This document shows, piece by piece, positions 32,003 to 45,533 of a stretch of DNA of 45,533 nt. Each line of letters opens with the position of its first letter. The stretch's first letter is position 1. The position numbers and the translations under genes are program-made. The notes beneath the pieces were generated by a model. The model searched no databases. It was not told the DNA's origin and worked only from the letters and a program-made list of their open reading frames with translations. The stretch is taken from positions 1 to 45,533 of the forward strand of contig CALSCQ010001912.1 of NCBI GenBank assembly GCA_943704525.1. Direction: 5' to 3'. This DNA comes from Pigoraptor vietnamica. Its lineage: Eukaryota; Opisthokonta; Filasterea.

Positions 32003-34938
32003 TCATCCGTCCAGCAGAGAAAGAGTTGGCAAATTTGCAAGGCGCCCTATCAGTCCGCGCGATAGCGTCTGCCGCGCCCTCCTCAACGTCGCAGCATCGT
32101 TCCCAAGGCAGAGTTCCGGCCGGCCGGCGAGTGCGCGAGCTCGCGCCAGCACGTCGTTAGACGAACGACCACCCACATTGGACGCCTGTTCCGAAGCGAC
32201 CGAAGCCACAAGTGCCTCCAGCAGACGAATGTCCCACAGGCATTCGGCCGCCGGCGGAAGTGAGCCTCCCAGCGCGCACACGGCGCTGACACCCCGGCGC
32301 ACTTCACCAATAGCCCACCCCACGTCGGCACTCGTCCCCAGCTGCCACACGGCCGCAGCCGCAAAGTGCTGCTGCGTGAGCGCGAGGGACAGCGAGAGGC
32401 GGGAGGCGGCGTCGGCGGCCATGCGGGCGCTGTCGTCGTCCGCCTGGGATGCGCGCGCCGGCTGCGACGACCAATCCGCTGCCGGCGACGCGCCCTCGTC
32501 CACTTCAGCGCGCGGGGTCCTCGGCTCCTCATCCGCGGTCGCCCCGGAAACAGCGCGTCCGGACAGCACCGTGCACAGCGCAAGGCACCGCGCGTGCGCC
32601 GCCACGGCCTCTTCGTGCAGTCCGGCCAACGTGAGAGCGTCGCCGGCCACTGACCAGTACCGCGGATCATCCGGAAACGCGCGGCACGCGTGGTCTACGA
32701 CGGCACGCAGCGGTGCAAGCGCAGGCGCAGACGCGGCGCTGGCTTGGCCCACCTGTGCTTCTGCGAGGGTGCGCGCGGCCTCCCGCGGGGACGCCAGTGC
32801 GCCGAGCGGCCTGCATGGGGCGCGCACTTTCCCGGCAACCGACGCATGACACGCCAGTGCCGCAAGAACAACGTCCAGACAGGGGCGCCCGCGGACGCGC
32901 GACAGGACAAAGGTGACGTGGCCGGAACGCCCTTCCTCACTCCACCCACCGACAAGGGCGCTCGAGAGGGGCCCAAGCTGCCGCTCCATGCCCGCCACGA
33001 GCGAGACGCTGCCGTCGTCCGCGCACGCGGCGAGCGCAGCGAGCATCATCGCAGCCACTTCGCACGACGCCGACGCCAGCTGCTTATCCTCCGCGCCCTC
33101 GTACGAACCGAGCGCCATCCGCAGCCGACCGAGAAAGGCGCGCGCGGCGCCGGACCCGTCCGCACTCGCGCTCACAAGCACGCCAAGCACATCCACCATG
33201 TCGCACAATACCGGGCGAAAGTCACTGCGGGCAAGCACTTCCGTCGCGCGCTGCGCCAGCTGCTCCGCCTGCACAGCGCTTGGGACGGCCAACCCAGCCA
33301 ACACGCGACAGTTGGCCGACAGCGACGAAAGGGCGGCATAATGGGAGAGGACGGCCCAGGGTCCCGAGTCCACGCGTGCGCCCCGCTGTCCCTCGAGGCG
33401 GCGAGTGCGCGCCAAGGCGTCGACTTCGCCGCACATCTCCTGGGCCGATTGCGTCCTCATGCCGTTTAAATCGCACTCCGCCCGCTGCGCAAGACACGCC
33501 GCCCGAAACGCAGCGTCGCTTTCCGAGCGGTTGTCGCGGGCGTCGGCCTCTTCCACGGCGTCGCACCATGCGGTCAAATCGCGCGGCACGCGTTCCCCTG
33601 ACGCTCCCGCAACAACGCGCAGTGCACAGCGTCCCAGCAAGCGCATCCTAGAGCCACCCTCCACGCCCTCCCCTGCGTGTGCCGGCGACCGCGGGCGTTT
33701 TCGGGACGCGTCCCTGCGTGGGCGTGCGTCGCGCGCATGTGCCCACAGTTCGCCGCCAGACGCACTGACGGCCGCGCTTTTCCGCGCAGCGTGTGCATTT
33801 ATCCAAGACTGCATGACACCCTCAGCAGCGACGCCATCCGCGAACGCGTCCTGTGGCCACGTCGGGCACAGCGAATCGGCGGTTGAGAGAGAGGCCACGC
33901 ACACGCGTGCTGGCTCACTCGGCCCGCTCCGCTGAAAATCCGCTGCGCGTGTCCTCGCATCGAGAGCCGCTCGGTAACCGCCCAAGGAATGCTCGTCGAG
34001 CGTGACATACGCTGAAGGGGAGGGAAGTGCGTCGCGGAGGCCAGCGGATACTGCAAAGCAACGCGCGGCATCGTCAAATCGACCGCGCGCAAAGTGGAGT
34101 TCCCCCAGGTCGTACGCAGCCTGGCACCGAACCTCTGTCACAGACACGGCGGGCTTATCGCCCACGCCCATCGCGAGTGCCGGCGCACCGCCGAACACGT
34201 CTGCGCCCGCGTCATCGCAGACTGCGCGTGCGAGCAGTGCGCACGCGTCCCCTTCCTCCGATTCGGCGACAAGGGGGGCGTCGACGGCCTGCGGACCGAG
34301 ACGCGTCCCTGAGCTGGTGGGGGGCCGCGCCGTGTCCTCTGTTGCGCGTCGCACTGCCCATCGCGCGCACTCGACGGCCGCAAGCGCTGAACACTCCCCG
34401 CGAGCATGCGCAGCCCGCAGTATATCGATTGTGGCGCGCTGTGCAGCGAGGGGCAGGCAGCGCTCCACATCGGCCGCGCTTGCACCGACCGAGCAGAGGA
34501 CACGGACTACTAATGCGCGGAGTACACGCGATCGCTCACTCTGCGCAGCCGACGCGGGCGGTGGGGGTGCAGCGGAATCGTCGGCATCTGCAGTCGCCCC
34601 TTTGACCTGCATGGGCGAATGGGTCAACTGCTGCACGCACACGCGCAAGCACAACTCGTGGCACAGTGCATAGGAGCGGGGTGAGGATACATCATACGCA
34701 CACACGACATGACGCAGAATACCAATGGATGAGCGTACACATAACGCAACTGTCACACGACAAGACAAACGACACTCACCGTCACAATGACTGGAGTTCG
34801 ATCCTGCTCAACGAGCGCTTGCACGAGACGCAGCCCGTCTGCGACAGCGGACGCACCCGCGAGTGTTCCCAGCCACTCCCCAAGCAGCGATGGCCGCAGA
34901 ACGAGGTCTGCCCAGTGGGGCACCGGCACGTCGCCCAT
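32003..34938 (-). CDS. INTS8: Integrator complex subunit 8-like protein
   Basis: Two exons, 34938-34780 and 34630-32003, give about 928 aa (human INTS8 995). Exon 1 (PHWADLVLRPSLLGEWL) resembles the family start CWFEFLLEESLLEKHL. Exon 2 has RVLRALVVRVLCSVG, then VRCQAAYDLGELHFARGRFD with YVTLDEHSLGGY, matching the CQVCYDLG-AYF and TIDEKRLAGY blocks of INTS8. Late in the protein are VDHACRAFPDDPRYWSVAGD and ECLWDIRLLEALV (human YIWDVTILEYL), and the end GLIGRLANLPTLSL. The family is helical TPR-like and anchors PP2A to the Integrator, which terminates RNA polymerase II transcription and matures snRNAs. The middle is divergent. A second acceptor at 34606 in the same phase is possible. Confidence 0.78.
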
Positions 34939-35280
34939 GTTCGCCGTCGCATCCACGCACACATCACATCACACACACACGTGACACGGCATTCTCGCAA
35001 CAGGAATTCGCTGGACTGTTTGTGCGCACAAAACCAAAACGTGTTCTTAAGCAAAAGCACACAAGCAAAGAAACACAAGCAGAGTGTAACACGCATCACG
35101 CGCACAGTGGAGGTTTCGCAATGGACGTTACTGCCACGCACAGGGTGGACGTTCCGCTTGTATGAGGAATGGCGTGTGGGAATCCATCGAGTCACCGTAA
35201 GTCACCGTAACCTACGTTGCAGTTGTACACGCAAATGTCCATAGCGAGTGACACAAACAGTGGCGGGATTTTCCCTCCAT
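34939..35280. other. spacer upstream of INTS8
   Basis: 342 bp, AT-richer than most of the window, with CACA runs and the direct pair GTCACCGTAA at about 35190-35210. No gene is seen; it presumably carries the INTS8 promoter. Confidence 0.4.
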
Positions 35281-36256
35281 TTATCGCACGCTGCGTCTGC
35301 GCAATTGTTGGACGTGCTTGTAGCGTGGGTCCCACGAGATGGCGAGAACCGCGACAGTGCCCGTCAGATCGCCCATGTACTGATGCGCCGTATAGACTCA
35401 CTGAGCAAAACCGACACTCAAAATGGGACCGAGAGCGTACTGCGGCGTCCTATTAAAGAATTGGTCTGAGTGGTGCTCCAGTCGCTGCAAAACACCTTCA
35501 GTGCCACTGTTGTATGTGCCGGCGCTGGCTTGGCAGGTGACGTGTTTACATTGCGCCTGCCGGCCGGCAGACTATACACTGACACTTCAATTGCTGGAGT
35601 TCTACAACATAAAAGAGGATCTTGTTTTTATTCCACCTGCATAGAGCCCTGGACATCGAATTGGAACGACCATTAGAATGGAATAACATAAACTCGAGTG
35701 GAAGGAGGACTGGAGTGTGTTCTCAGAATAACGTTTTGTCTTCAGCAGAGTCAGACATATGCTTGTCATTTTTTGTTTGAAATCATCACGGAAACACAAC
35801 GCAAGTTGCGCACATGCACACTGCTAGCAATACTCACCGACGCTGCTCAACAAAGTAGACATCGTAAGCCCCAGTCGCATACAATAAGCCTGTCGAATAA
35901 AGTCGCCTAAAGTCAGCAGAGCAGTTTCCGTGGGGCGACTGACGGCGCGGTGCAGGAAAGTGAGGCAGATGCGCAATGCGGAAAACCCGCACATAAAAGC
36001 GCATGCCCCGTTGCACATGCCGCTAATTTTCCCCACGACAACTCTTCGCACGATGTAAATGTCCTCCACAACAGAGCGAAAAAAAATCCCAAAGGACTTC
36101 GCCCAATGCGAACGACGGCAGAACGTGTGCAAAAGCACCGACACGGCGCGCCAAAGAACAAATATCTCCGCAGACAGCAGCCGCATACGTACCTTTAAAA
36201 TACGCGTGAGGAAAAACGGAAATCGCTGCCGGACGATTTCTTTTCAACGAAGCCAT
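35281..36256 (-). CDS. possible small four-exon gene of unknown function
   Basis: Tentative. Exons 36256-36193, 35906-35838, 35593-35496 and 35379-35281 join in phase to 109 aa. Support: an ATG exon (MASLKRNRPAAISVFPHAYF) ending at a consensus GTACGT donor, a second exon ending at GTGAGT, and a final exon reading MGDLTGTVAVLAISWDPRYK then HVQQLRRRSVR and stop. Acceptors were picked to keep frame, so the model is partly circular, and I recognise no family. The region is AT-richer than the rest. Alternatives: 5' untranslated exons of a neighbour, or chance open frames; an opposite-strand open frame at 35248-35469 overlaps the last exon. Confidence 0.3.
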
Positions 36257-36681
36257 GTGCGCCTGCTCACGTGCGTCACTTGCATCCGGGGTGCTCGTGA
36301 TCAGTAAGTTGCGCTAAATAACCAAATATGGCAGGAGGTTGACATGCGACTGACAGGTCACGTGAGGACACCACCCGGCGACCGGCGGCGTGTCTCCTCG
36401 CCTTGCCCCCTTGCGCATAACCCGGCCGTTCAAAGCGCACCGACATCGACCTCGATTACAACGCTATATTCCAGAGAGGCCATTCAGAGCACGCCGAGTG
36501 TTTGTTGTCAGTGGCGTCGCGTGCCAGTGGACTGGACTGTCTATTTATTGACGACCATTGACAGCCGGGCAGCAGCCGGTCCGAGTGGGCGTGTGTCTTG
36601 TTGGGAGGCGCTGACGAGTGCACTGTCTGTCTAGCCAGGCTTCATTCGCGCTTGGGACCGCTAGGGCGGTGCGCAACGAAA
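36257..36681. promoter_or_regulatory. upstream region of syntrophin
   Basis: 425 bp containing CACGTG-type E-boxes near 36268 and 36359 and one CATCCGGGG at 36283-36291, which is 391 bp from the syntrophin ATG. No further gene seen. Confidence 0.4.
36283..36291 (-). promoter_or_regulatory. CCCCGGATG motif (reverse strand)
   Basis: Exact motif copy between the tentative small gene and syntrophin. Its distance to either start codon differs from the usual 120-140 bp, so relevance is less sure. Confidence 0.3.
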
Positions 36682-39600
36682 ATGCTGGGCGAGGGATCGG
36701 ACGTGCAGGTGAGCCGGCATTGTGTTACCAGATCAGTCGGGCCGCTTGGCCCGGCGTGCCGTGCGTCAGTGGGTCAGGCGACCGACACGTCAGGTCGATC
36801 GTCGTGAACATGAAATGGCTGCTATGCGGCATTGGCAAATTGCCTTGTGCGTGAGAGAGCACACTATGTGCGCTGCGTGGAATGATGCCGCGATGCCTGA
36901 CTCGGTGTGCGGGCCGGCCCGATTATCTAATTGCAGCTCGCCGAGTGGTTCCAAATCCGCCGCGCGAATGGCACCTCCACGGCCGCGTACGTGCAGCTCA
37001 CTCCGCTTCAGCTCAAGTTCTTGCAGGTGCGCTTCAATTCCCAATGGTTGCGTGTGCTTGTTGTTGTCGTGTGTTGTTACAACGGCGGCCAATACTGCCC
37101 GGCTCTGTTGGGGCCTCAGCTGGCGTCCCACGCAACTGGCTGGTTCCATGCCAAGTGTCCGCGTGGGCGGCATTTGAGCCTATTCTGCCAGTGTACGCAC
37201 CTGCACACACCTCACTGTTTGACTGACCCCTCTGTGTGCACTCGGCAGTACCGCGTGCCGGAGATACCCGAGGGTCCCCGTGTTGTGAAGGTGACCAAGA
37301 GCAACACCGGCCTCGATTTCAGCATCAAGGGCGGCGCAGACCACAAGCTCCCCATTCTTGTGTCGCGCATCTTCGAGGGTGGCGCCGCAGCGCGCACGTC
37401 GCTCAAGTGCGGAGATGAGGCACGTCACACTAGCTCTTGTCGTTGTGAGCATGGCGCAATTATTCAGTTAGTACTGTTGCCCTTGCCAGTGTGTGAGGCG
37501 GGGTCAGCTTCTCGTTGCGGCCAAGTAGATCGCCGGTCTGGTGTGTTGACGTCCCATTTTCACCGCACTCTACTGTATCAATAGGTGCTCGAAGTGAACG
37601 GCACCTCGATGGAGGGCATGACGCACGAGAAGGCCGTCGAGGCACTGCGTCGGACGGGCGACGTGGTCTCCCTCAAGGTCCGCTTCAACGTGACTGGTGG
37701 GTGTTATCAGATGGCTGCTGCCAGACAGTCAATCGACTCCATCGCCAGTTGATGTCATATCCGACAAGCGACTCATTGACACGTCGCTTGCCGACGGATG
37801 GGGCTTTCTATTAACTCGTGCGACCAATTGCGAACAGCGCACCAGCGGCTTGCCGACTCGCTGATCCAGGCGAGCGCTCGGCGGCAGTCAATTGCGCGTC
37901 CGGAGACCGTGTACGGCATGGGCGGCGCCGGAGAGGACGACTTCGTGCTGCGCGAAATCATGAGCGTGCCGCTCGTGCTCAGCGCCGTCTCGCGCAACGG
38001 GCGCAGCGGGCAGATCGAGAGGTAGTGTGCGGATTCAGCCCGCTGTAATCGCGCGCGATTCAAAATTATGGATCCAGTGATATGATTGACATGCAAGCGG
38101 GCGTCGGGGACTTCACCGACCCTGTGCTCTGCATTTAGAGCGACGTCTAATTGTGGTCACTGTGTAATAGGGACAACACATTCCGAGTGATTTCCGGCGA
38201 CGGCAGCGAACTTGTTCTCCTGTCGAAGGACGCCACCACGTGCGAGCACTGGGTGTCGGCCATCCAGCAGAACCTTGCCCGCATCGCCGTGTCGGTGGGT
38301 TTCTAGCGAGCAGCGACGTTGAGATGCGGCCCATGTGCGGCGCCGCCCTCGTTTTGATTGCTCTTATGACAGTGTGTGGACGGTACCTGTTATCTGATCG
38401 CGCCGTACCCGGCGAATTGTGCTCACAGGATCAGGGGCTGATGGGAACGCTTTCGGAGCTCCCCGCAAAGCGCGCGTTCGGCAGCTTCAATGGCCGTGTA
38501 AGTTTTCAAACTGTGTGCACGGCGTGCGAGGATTTGCCGTTGTGACAGAGCGCAGTACGCAAATGCCAATTCGGCTGTTGTGTTTGATTTCGGTTCAATG
38601 TCTGATCTGTTTGCGCCGCAGTTCATCCGCGTCGGGTGGGTGTGGGTTGCCAAGGGCAACGGCGAGTGGTCGATGCAGGTTGCAGGACTCACCGACAACG
38701 ACCTCTCCCTCTACGACCACGTGCCGGTGAGATTGAGCGCGGCAGTGAGCCGGGATCTAATTCATCGGTTGCGATGTATCCTCCATTGGTCCAAAAAGCA
38801 CCACTGATCGCATTCATTTCCCTCCTGCCTGACCAATAGCGCACGCCCGACGCTGCCAACCGGGCGATTGTGTCGTATCCGCTGCTTGAAATCCGCCCGC
38901 GCCCGCTTGAGGCTGGGTTCCAGGGCACGTCCGCAGGCAACAAGTACATCCTTACGTTTGTGCTTCCCAACGGCGACCTGCAGCAGTTCGGCGTCGGTGC
39001 GTTTAATTGCCCTGTTGTTTTTTTGCTGGCTGCCATCAGATCAGATGAATTCTGCTGTTGGTTTGAACGAGTCCGTACCTTTTTTTTTTTTGATTTTTGC
39101 GGTCGGGTTTTGATCCGCAGAGACGGCTGAGGAGGCTGTTGAGTGGAATCGCGCAATCACGGCGGCCTTCACGCACGCCGCGAGGACAATGGGGGTGGGT
39201 CGCATTCTGTTTTGGGAGCACGGCAGAGGAGATACAGTAGAAGGCGACTGGCAGATGGTCTCAGTTGCGCCTCGTTTGCTTACGCCGCGTCTTTATTCTT
39301 GTCTCTCCCGTAGTCGGTCGTGTACGCTGGCCGCAAGGGCGACGTCGGCGTCACGTTTGAGGTGTCATACGACAACGGGCTGAAGCTGTTCGACGCCGCA
39401 TCTCAGGTTCGCTAAGTAACGCGCTGTGTTTCGTGTCAATGCTGTCGACGGTTTATAAGTACTTGTCTGCCTGTGCCGATCAACGTTGCGTGTGATTTGC
39501 TGTTAATTTTCTAATCGGCCATTTCCCGCGTGCAGTCGATGATCTGGCACCACACCTTCGGCGACATTGCCGCGTCGTGGAACAGCTCGTCCGTGCTGCG

Positions 39601-39872
39601 CCTCGACTTCCTCCACGCCGAGCACGACGGCACGCAAGACATCGAGCTCAGGAATCCCCGCGCCGCCGTCCACGCGCTCGTCGCCATGATGCTTGCGAAG
39701 GTCAGTGGGCCGGCTGCCGTGCGCTGGCAAATCGCTCTATTATCAGTTGCATCGGTTTAGCTGGGCGGCGCTCGCGATTTCTTTGAATTACTTGACTGTC
39801 TGCTCACCGACGTTCCTCAATTGTCTGCTGTAGGTGGAGGAGCGGCAAGCGAGCGTCGCAGTGGCCATCTAA
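36682..39872 (+). CDS. syntrophin (PH-PDZ-PH-SU adaptor)
   Basis: Thirteen exons: 36682-36708, 36937-37026, 37249-37419, 37585-37696, 37838-38021, 38171-38294, 38429-38497, 38622-38726, 38840-38996, 39121-39194, 39314-39406, 39536-39700, 39834-39872; 469 aa in phase. The first PH half (AEWFQIRRANG, LTPLQLKFLQ) is split by a PDZ domain with GLDFSIKGG, LPILVSRIFEGGAAA and GDEVLEVNGTSMEGMTHEKA, as in animal syntrophins. PH1 resumes (DNTFRVISGDGSELVLLSKD, EHWVSAI), then PH2 (VGWVWVAKGNGEWSMQVAGL, NDLSLYD, YPLLEIRP) and the SU region (VTFEVSYDNGLKLFD, LDFLHAEHDGTQDIEL, HALVAMMLAKV). Syntrophins link dystrophin-family proteins to signalling partners at membranes. Intron 3 must have a GC donor (GAG|GCACGT) to give GDEVLEVNG. 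Introns here (113-228 nt) lack the TG repeats common elsewhere. Confidence 0.88.
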
Positions 39873-40097
39873 GCCTATGCCCGGCCGTCGCGTTGTGTTC
39901 TTCGTTGCGCTTGAATGTCGTGCGCGTGCGTCGCTCGTGTCGTGTCGTTGGAATTAAAAATGCGCGTGAAAGGCCACGGGGTTCCGTCGACCACTACTTG
40001 CACACGGGTTAGCAGAGATATAAGAAAACAGTATTTACGACAATCGAGCCACCGACAACGCAAACGATAGCGACGCAGCCACGCAGCAGCCGCACGC

Positions 40098-41734
40098 TCA
40101 ATCCTGGACGGTGACAATGTGCTTCTTCCGCTCTGCCACGTGCGGGACGGCGCCGGGCTTGCTGTGCTTGCGGCGGTTGTCCTCGCGCACCTTGGCGGCG
40201 TCCTGCATTGTCTTCTTCTCCTTCGCCGCCTTGTGAACGGCCTTGGGGACGTGCCTGACGAAAATAAGGGGCGTCAACAACCAAAAATAGACATCTGCTC
40301 CAACGGGAAAAAAAGGGCCACCCCATGCAACAGTCAGAAAAAGGGCGTCCTTTGCGACGACAGACCAAAGGCGACATTTCTTGCGTGGACAGACCAAAAA
40401 CAGAGGGCACTTCTTGCGTCGACAGACCAAAACAGGGCGCGTTCATCAACAAGCACTTCAGCCCAAACAATGCAGCACACACAGCGCACCTGTGGCGCAT
40501 GATTCGCCGAATCTCAGGGTGGTGCTTGAAGCGGTCTTTCAATGCCGCGGCGTATTCGATGGCCGCGCGCTCCCTCGGCGCCTTCGTGCCAATCTTCTCG
40601 CTCGCGTCCGCCTTCCACAGACGAATGTTCGTCTCGTCACTGCCGCAGAGAATATACTTGGCATCCAGACTCCACTTGACCTGCGGTGTAACAATGGAGT
40701 GAGCGCGCGTCGCAATGCGGGCGCTAAGACATTAGAAGATTGTTCTCTCAATTCGCTATAGCAACATAATGTAGAATAACCTCCAGAAAGGGAGAAAAGA
40801 CGGCACCCACCGAGAATATCCGCTGCATGCGGCGCGTGTGGTATATTTCGCCGCTGTGTCCCGCGTTGAAGTCGTAGATGCGCACGGTGCGGTCGTACGC
40901 ACCCGTGACAAACTGGCGGCCAGTGGGGCTGTAGTCGATATCCATCACCTGGCAGAGCGAAACGCGTCAACACAGCGCAATCAAGCAGCACAAACACGGC
41001 AGTGAAATTCACACGAGCTACGAACACGCCAACAAGACTGCCACGAGTAAGGGCAGATGCAGCCCTCTCAAGTCCAGGAACAACGACGCGGATCGAAAAA
41101 AAGATTACCCACAGCGGACACGTGGTCCTTGTGGACGTTCGTGGCCATGTCCAGCTTGCGCATGTCGAATGTGTAGCAGTTGTGGTCCTCGCACGCGACA
41201 GTGAAGTTGAATGCCTCCATCGGATTCCACGCAACGGCATTCGCGCGCATTTCCAGAATGACCTGTGCGACGACACAGCGGAGTGAGAACACAGTCCGAA
41301 GCGAGGGGGGACAACAGAAAACGAGGAGAAGTGAGAGCGAACGCAAGCAATCGAACCCAAGCAACAGCGTGCGCTGAACATGAAGGGATATGCTGAAACC
41401 AGTACACTGACGGGCGATAAGTCAGTGGCATATACCACTACAGTGGTAACAGCGCGGGACAGTTCGTAAAGCGTTCACCTTCTTCAGCGAACTGCCGCTG
41501 CGAATGTCGTACAGCGAGACGCCCCGGTCACCCGACGTCGCCGCAAGCACAGACACTTCCACGGGATTGAAGCGCACACTCGTGACAGTGTCCGCGCCCC
41601 AAGAGAACTGCGACGGAATGGACGAAGGCGCACGTAAGCAACACATCTTTCCTCACAAGCACACGCACGCAGATACGACGCATGCTCTGACGCCGCACGA
41701 ACGGGGTATGCGTGACTCAACGGTCACCGACGAC

Positions 41735-41779
<45 letters not shown>

Positions 41780-42530
41780 CAGAAAACAGCGCAGAATTGA
41801 AAAAAGACACCCACGACGTTGATGGGTTCCGAGCGGTGCTCGTCCCATATTTCCACAGCGACGCCAGACGTCGCAAACAGAGAATCCTTGAAGTGGTGAT
41901 CCACAGACGAGAAAGGGTTCTTGCCGAGGATCGTGTTCAGCGGCGTCCCAAGCTCCTCAAGCGCCGACGGGTCGATCGGACCATCGCCCTCCACCATACG
42001 CCACTGCTTAATCGTCTTGTCCTCTCCGACGGTAACGTAGCTCTCCCCGTACGGCGCCACGCAGATGCCCCGCACAAAACCGCGGTGCGCTGTCACGGAC
42101 CACCGCGTCTTCCGGTTAATAAGGCTCCACACGCGCACTTCGCCGTCGCAAGCGCCCGAGAGAAGCGTGCTCAGCCGTGTGCGATCTTTCGCCATGCAAT
42201 AGACGCCATCGCTGTGACCCTCAAGCTGCCCCACAAACGGCTTTGCAAAAACACGCTCGAGCTTGACGGCGTTCAGGGCTGCGCACGACATTATTTACAC
42301 ATCAGCGCGATTCTCGACCAGACACGCCAGCTCTACTACAGAGCAACGAAACCGCCGCGCAACCCAACACACACCAGAGTCGCATGCACAGATGCCTCAC
42401 CTCGCGTGTACTCGCGTGCCTTCTCAAACGGATGCAGTGCGGGGTCGAGGTTTCGCTGTACGCGCTGAATGTCCGTGGCCCGCTCGCGCATGTAATCCGC
42501 GTTGTCACGCGATAGCACTTTGACTTTCAT
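40098..42530 (-). CDS. DCAF13: DCAF13/SOF1, WD40 protein of the SSU processome
   Basis: Exons 42530-42401, 42278-41815, 41607-41479, 41262-41113, 40948-40811, 40680-40490 and 40254-40098 give 452 aa (human 445). The N-terminus MKVKVLSRDNADYMRER, with RVQRNLDPALHPFE, is the SOF1 start. The seven-blade propeller includes LLSGACDGEVRVWSL, HRGFVRGICVAPYGESYVTV, DDKT-like GEDKTIKQW, AVAWNPMEAFNFTVACEDHN, MDIDYSPTGRQFVTGAYDRT and ILCGSDETNIRLWKADASEK. The Sof1 C-terminal block RHHPEI-RRIMRHRHVPK then RKHSKPGAVPHVAERKKHIV completes it. It is a U3 snoRNP-linked 18S maturation factor and a putative CUL4 adaptor. A CATCCGGGG motif lies 141 bp upstream. Confidence 0.96.
40351..40440. repeat. about 30-bp tandem repeat in DCAF13 intron 6
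   Basis: Three imperfect units, each with the core GACAGACCAAA, at about 40351, 40380 and 40413. They make the 235-nt intron longer than its neighbours. Confidence 0.75.
41739..41778. repeat. (CA)20 microsatellite in DCAF13 intron 2
   Basis: Pure CA run on the plus strand; TG on the sense strand of the minus-strand gene. Confidence 0.95.
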
Positions 42531-42670
42531 GGCGACAGCTGGAAGCGGCAAACGCTCGCGTCGCAATGGGAAGTTTGTGTGAAAACGAAGCGAGAACGAA
42601 CTGCTCGCTCTTCTCTGCATTTCGGCATTCGCAACACGTGCAAGATCTGTTACTCGGCGTTACTAAAAAT

Positions 42671-42679
42671 CATCCGGGG
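42671..42679 (-). promoter_or_regulatory. CCCCGGATG motif (reverse strand) upstream of DCAF13
   Basis: CATCCGGGG 141 bp upstream of the DCAF13 ATG, in the 227-bp spacer after the USP stop codon, beside T-tracts at 42688-42722. Confidence 0.45.
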
Positions 42680-42757
42680 CAGTCACTTTTTTTTTTTTGG
42701 TTTTTTTTTTTTTGGATTTTTTTCACGTTTCATTGTTTTTTTGTTTTGGTATGCTGT

Positions 42758-45292
<2,535 letters not shown>

Positions 45293-45402
45293 CTGCGCAC
45301 AACAGTATCAACATGCGCCTGCAACGGCCCCGATCGCAAGGCTCACATAGAAACGCACGCAAGCACTCGCACACGCACGCACGCGCACACACACACGCAC
45401 AC

Positions 45403-45533
<131 letters not shown>

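Overview
This is a gene-dense stretch of a GC-rich nuclear genome from a eukaryote, most likely a protist. All but one gene is interrupted by short introns, mostly about 60-230 nt, and there are no operons or Shine-Dalgarno sites. Products include cytosolic ribosomal proteins, a minor-spliceosome protein and a centriolar protein. Several of them (a BRSK/SAD kinase, a syntrophin with the full PH-PDZ-PH-SU layout, ZC3H11A-like, CEP76-like and Integrator subunit 8-like proteins) point to a unicellular relative of animals or another opisthokont-side protist. That placement is inference from gene content.

Layout: LIPT1 (+, 5' end outside the window), SWSAP1 (-), CEP76 (-), MCM9 (+), PITRM1/PreP (-), BRSK (+), RPS8 (-), ZMAT5 (+), HEATR1/UTP10 (-), RPL37 (+), a MOB-RhoGAP fusion (-), ZC3H11A-like (+), INTS8-like (-), a doubtful small gene (-), syntrophin (+), DCAF13/SOF1 (-), and a USP4/15-type deubiquitinase (-, 5' end outside). 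Neighbours almost always lie on opposite strands, so most promoters are divergent and most 3' ends face each other; ZMAT5 and HEATR1 stop codons are only 18 bp apart. Long antisense open frames over the large exons are shadows caused by high GC.

By role: ribosome synthesis (RPS8, RPL37, HEATR1, DCAF13), recombination and replication repair (SWSAP1, MCM9), RNA processing and export (ZMAT5, ZC3H11A, INTS8), mitochondrial protein maintenance (LIPT1, PITRM1), and cytoskeleton or signalling (CEP76, BRSK, MOB-RhoGAP, syntrophin, USP).

The most notable points are: a one-chain MOB plus RhoGAP protein; a CCCCGGAT motif recurring about 120-140 bp upstream of ribosome-related start codons; a few GC-AG introns that protein homology demands; intronic TG repeats always on the sense strand; and a duplication that straddles a HEATR1 splice site.
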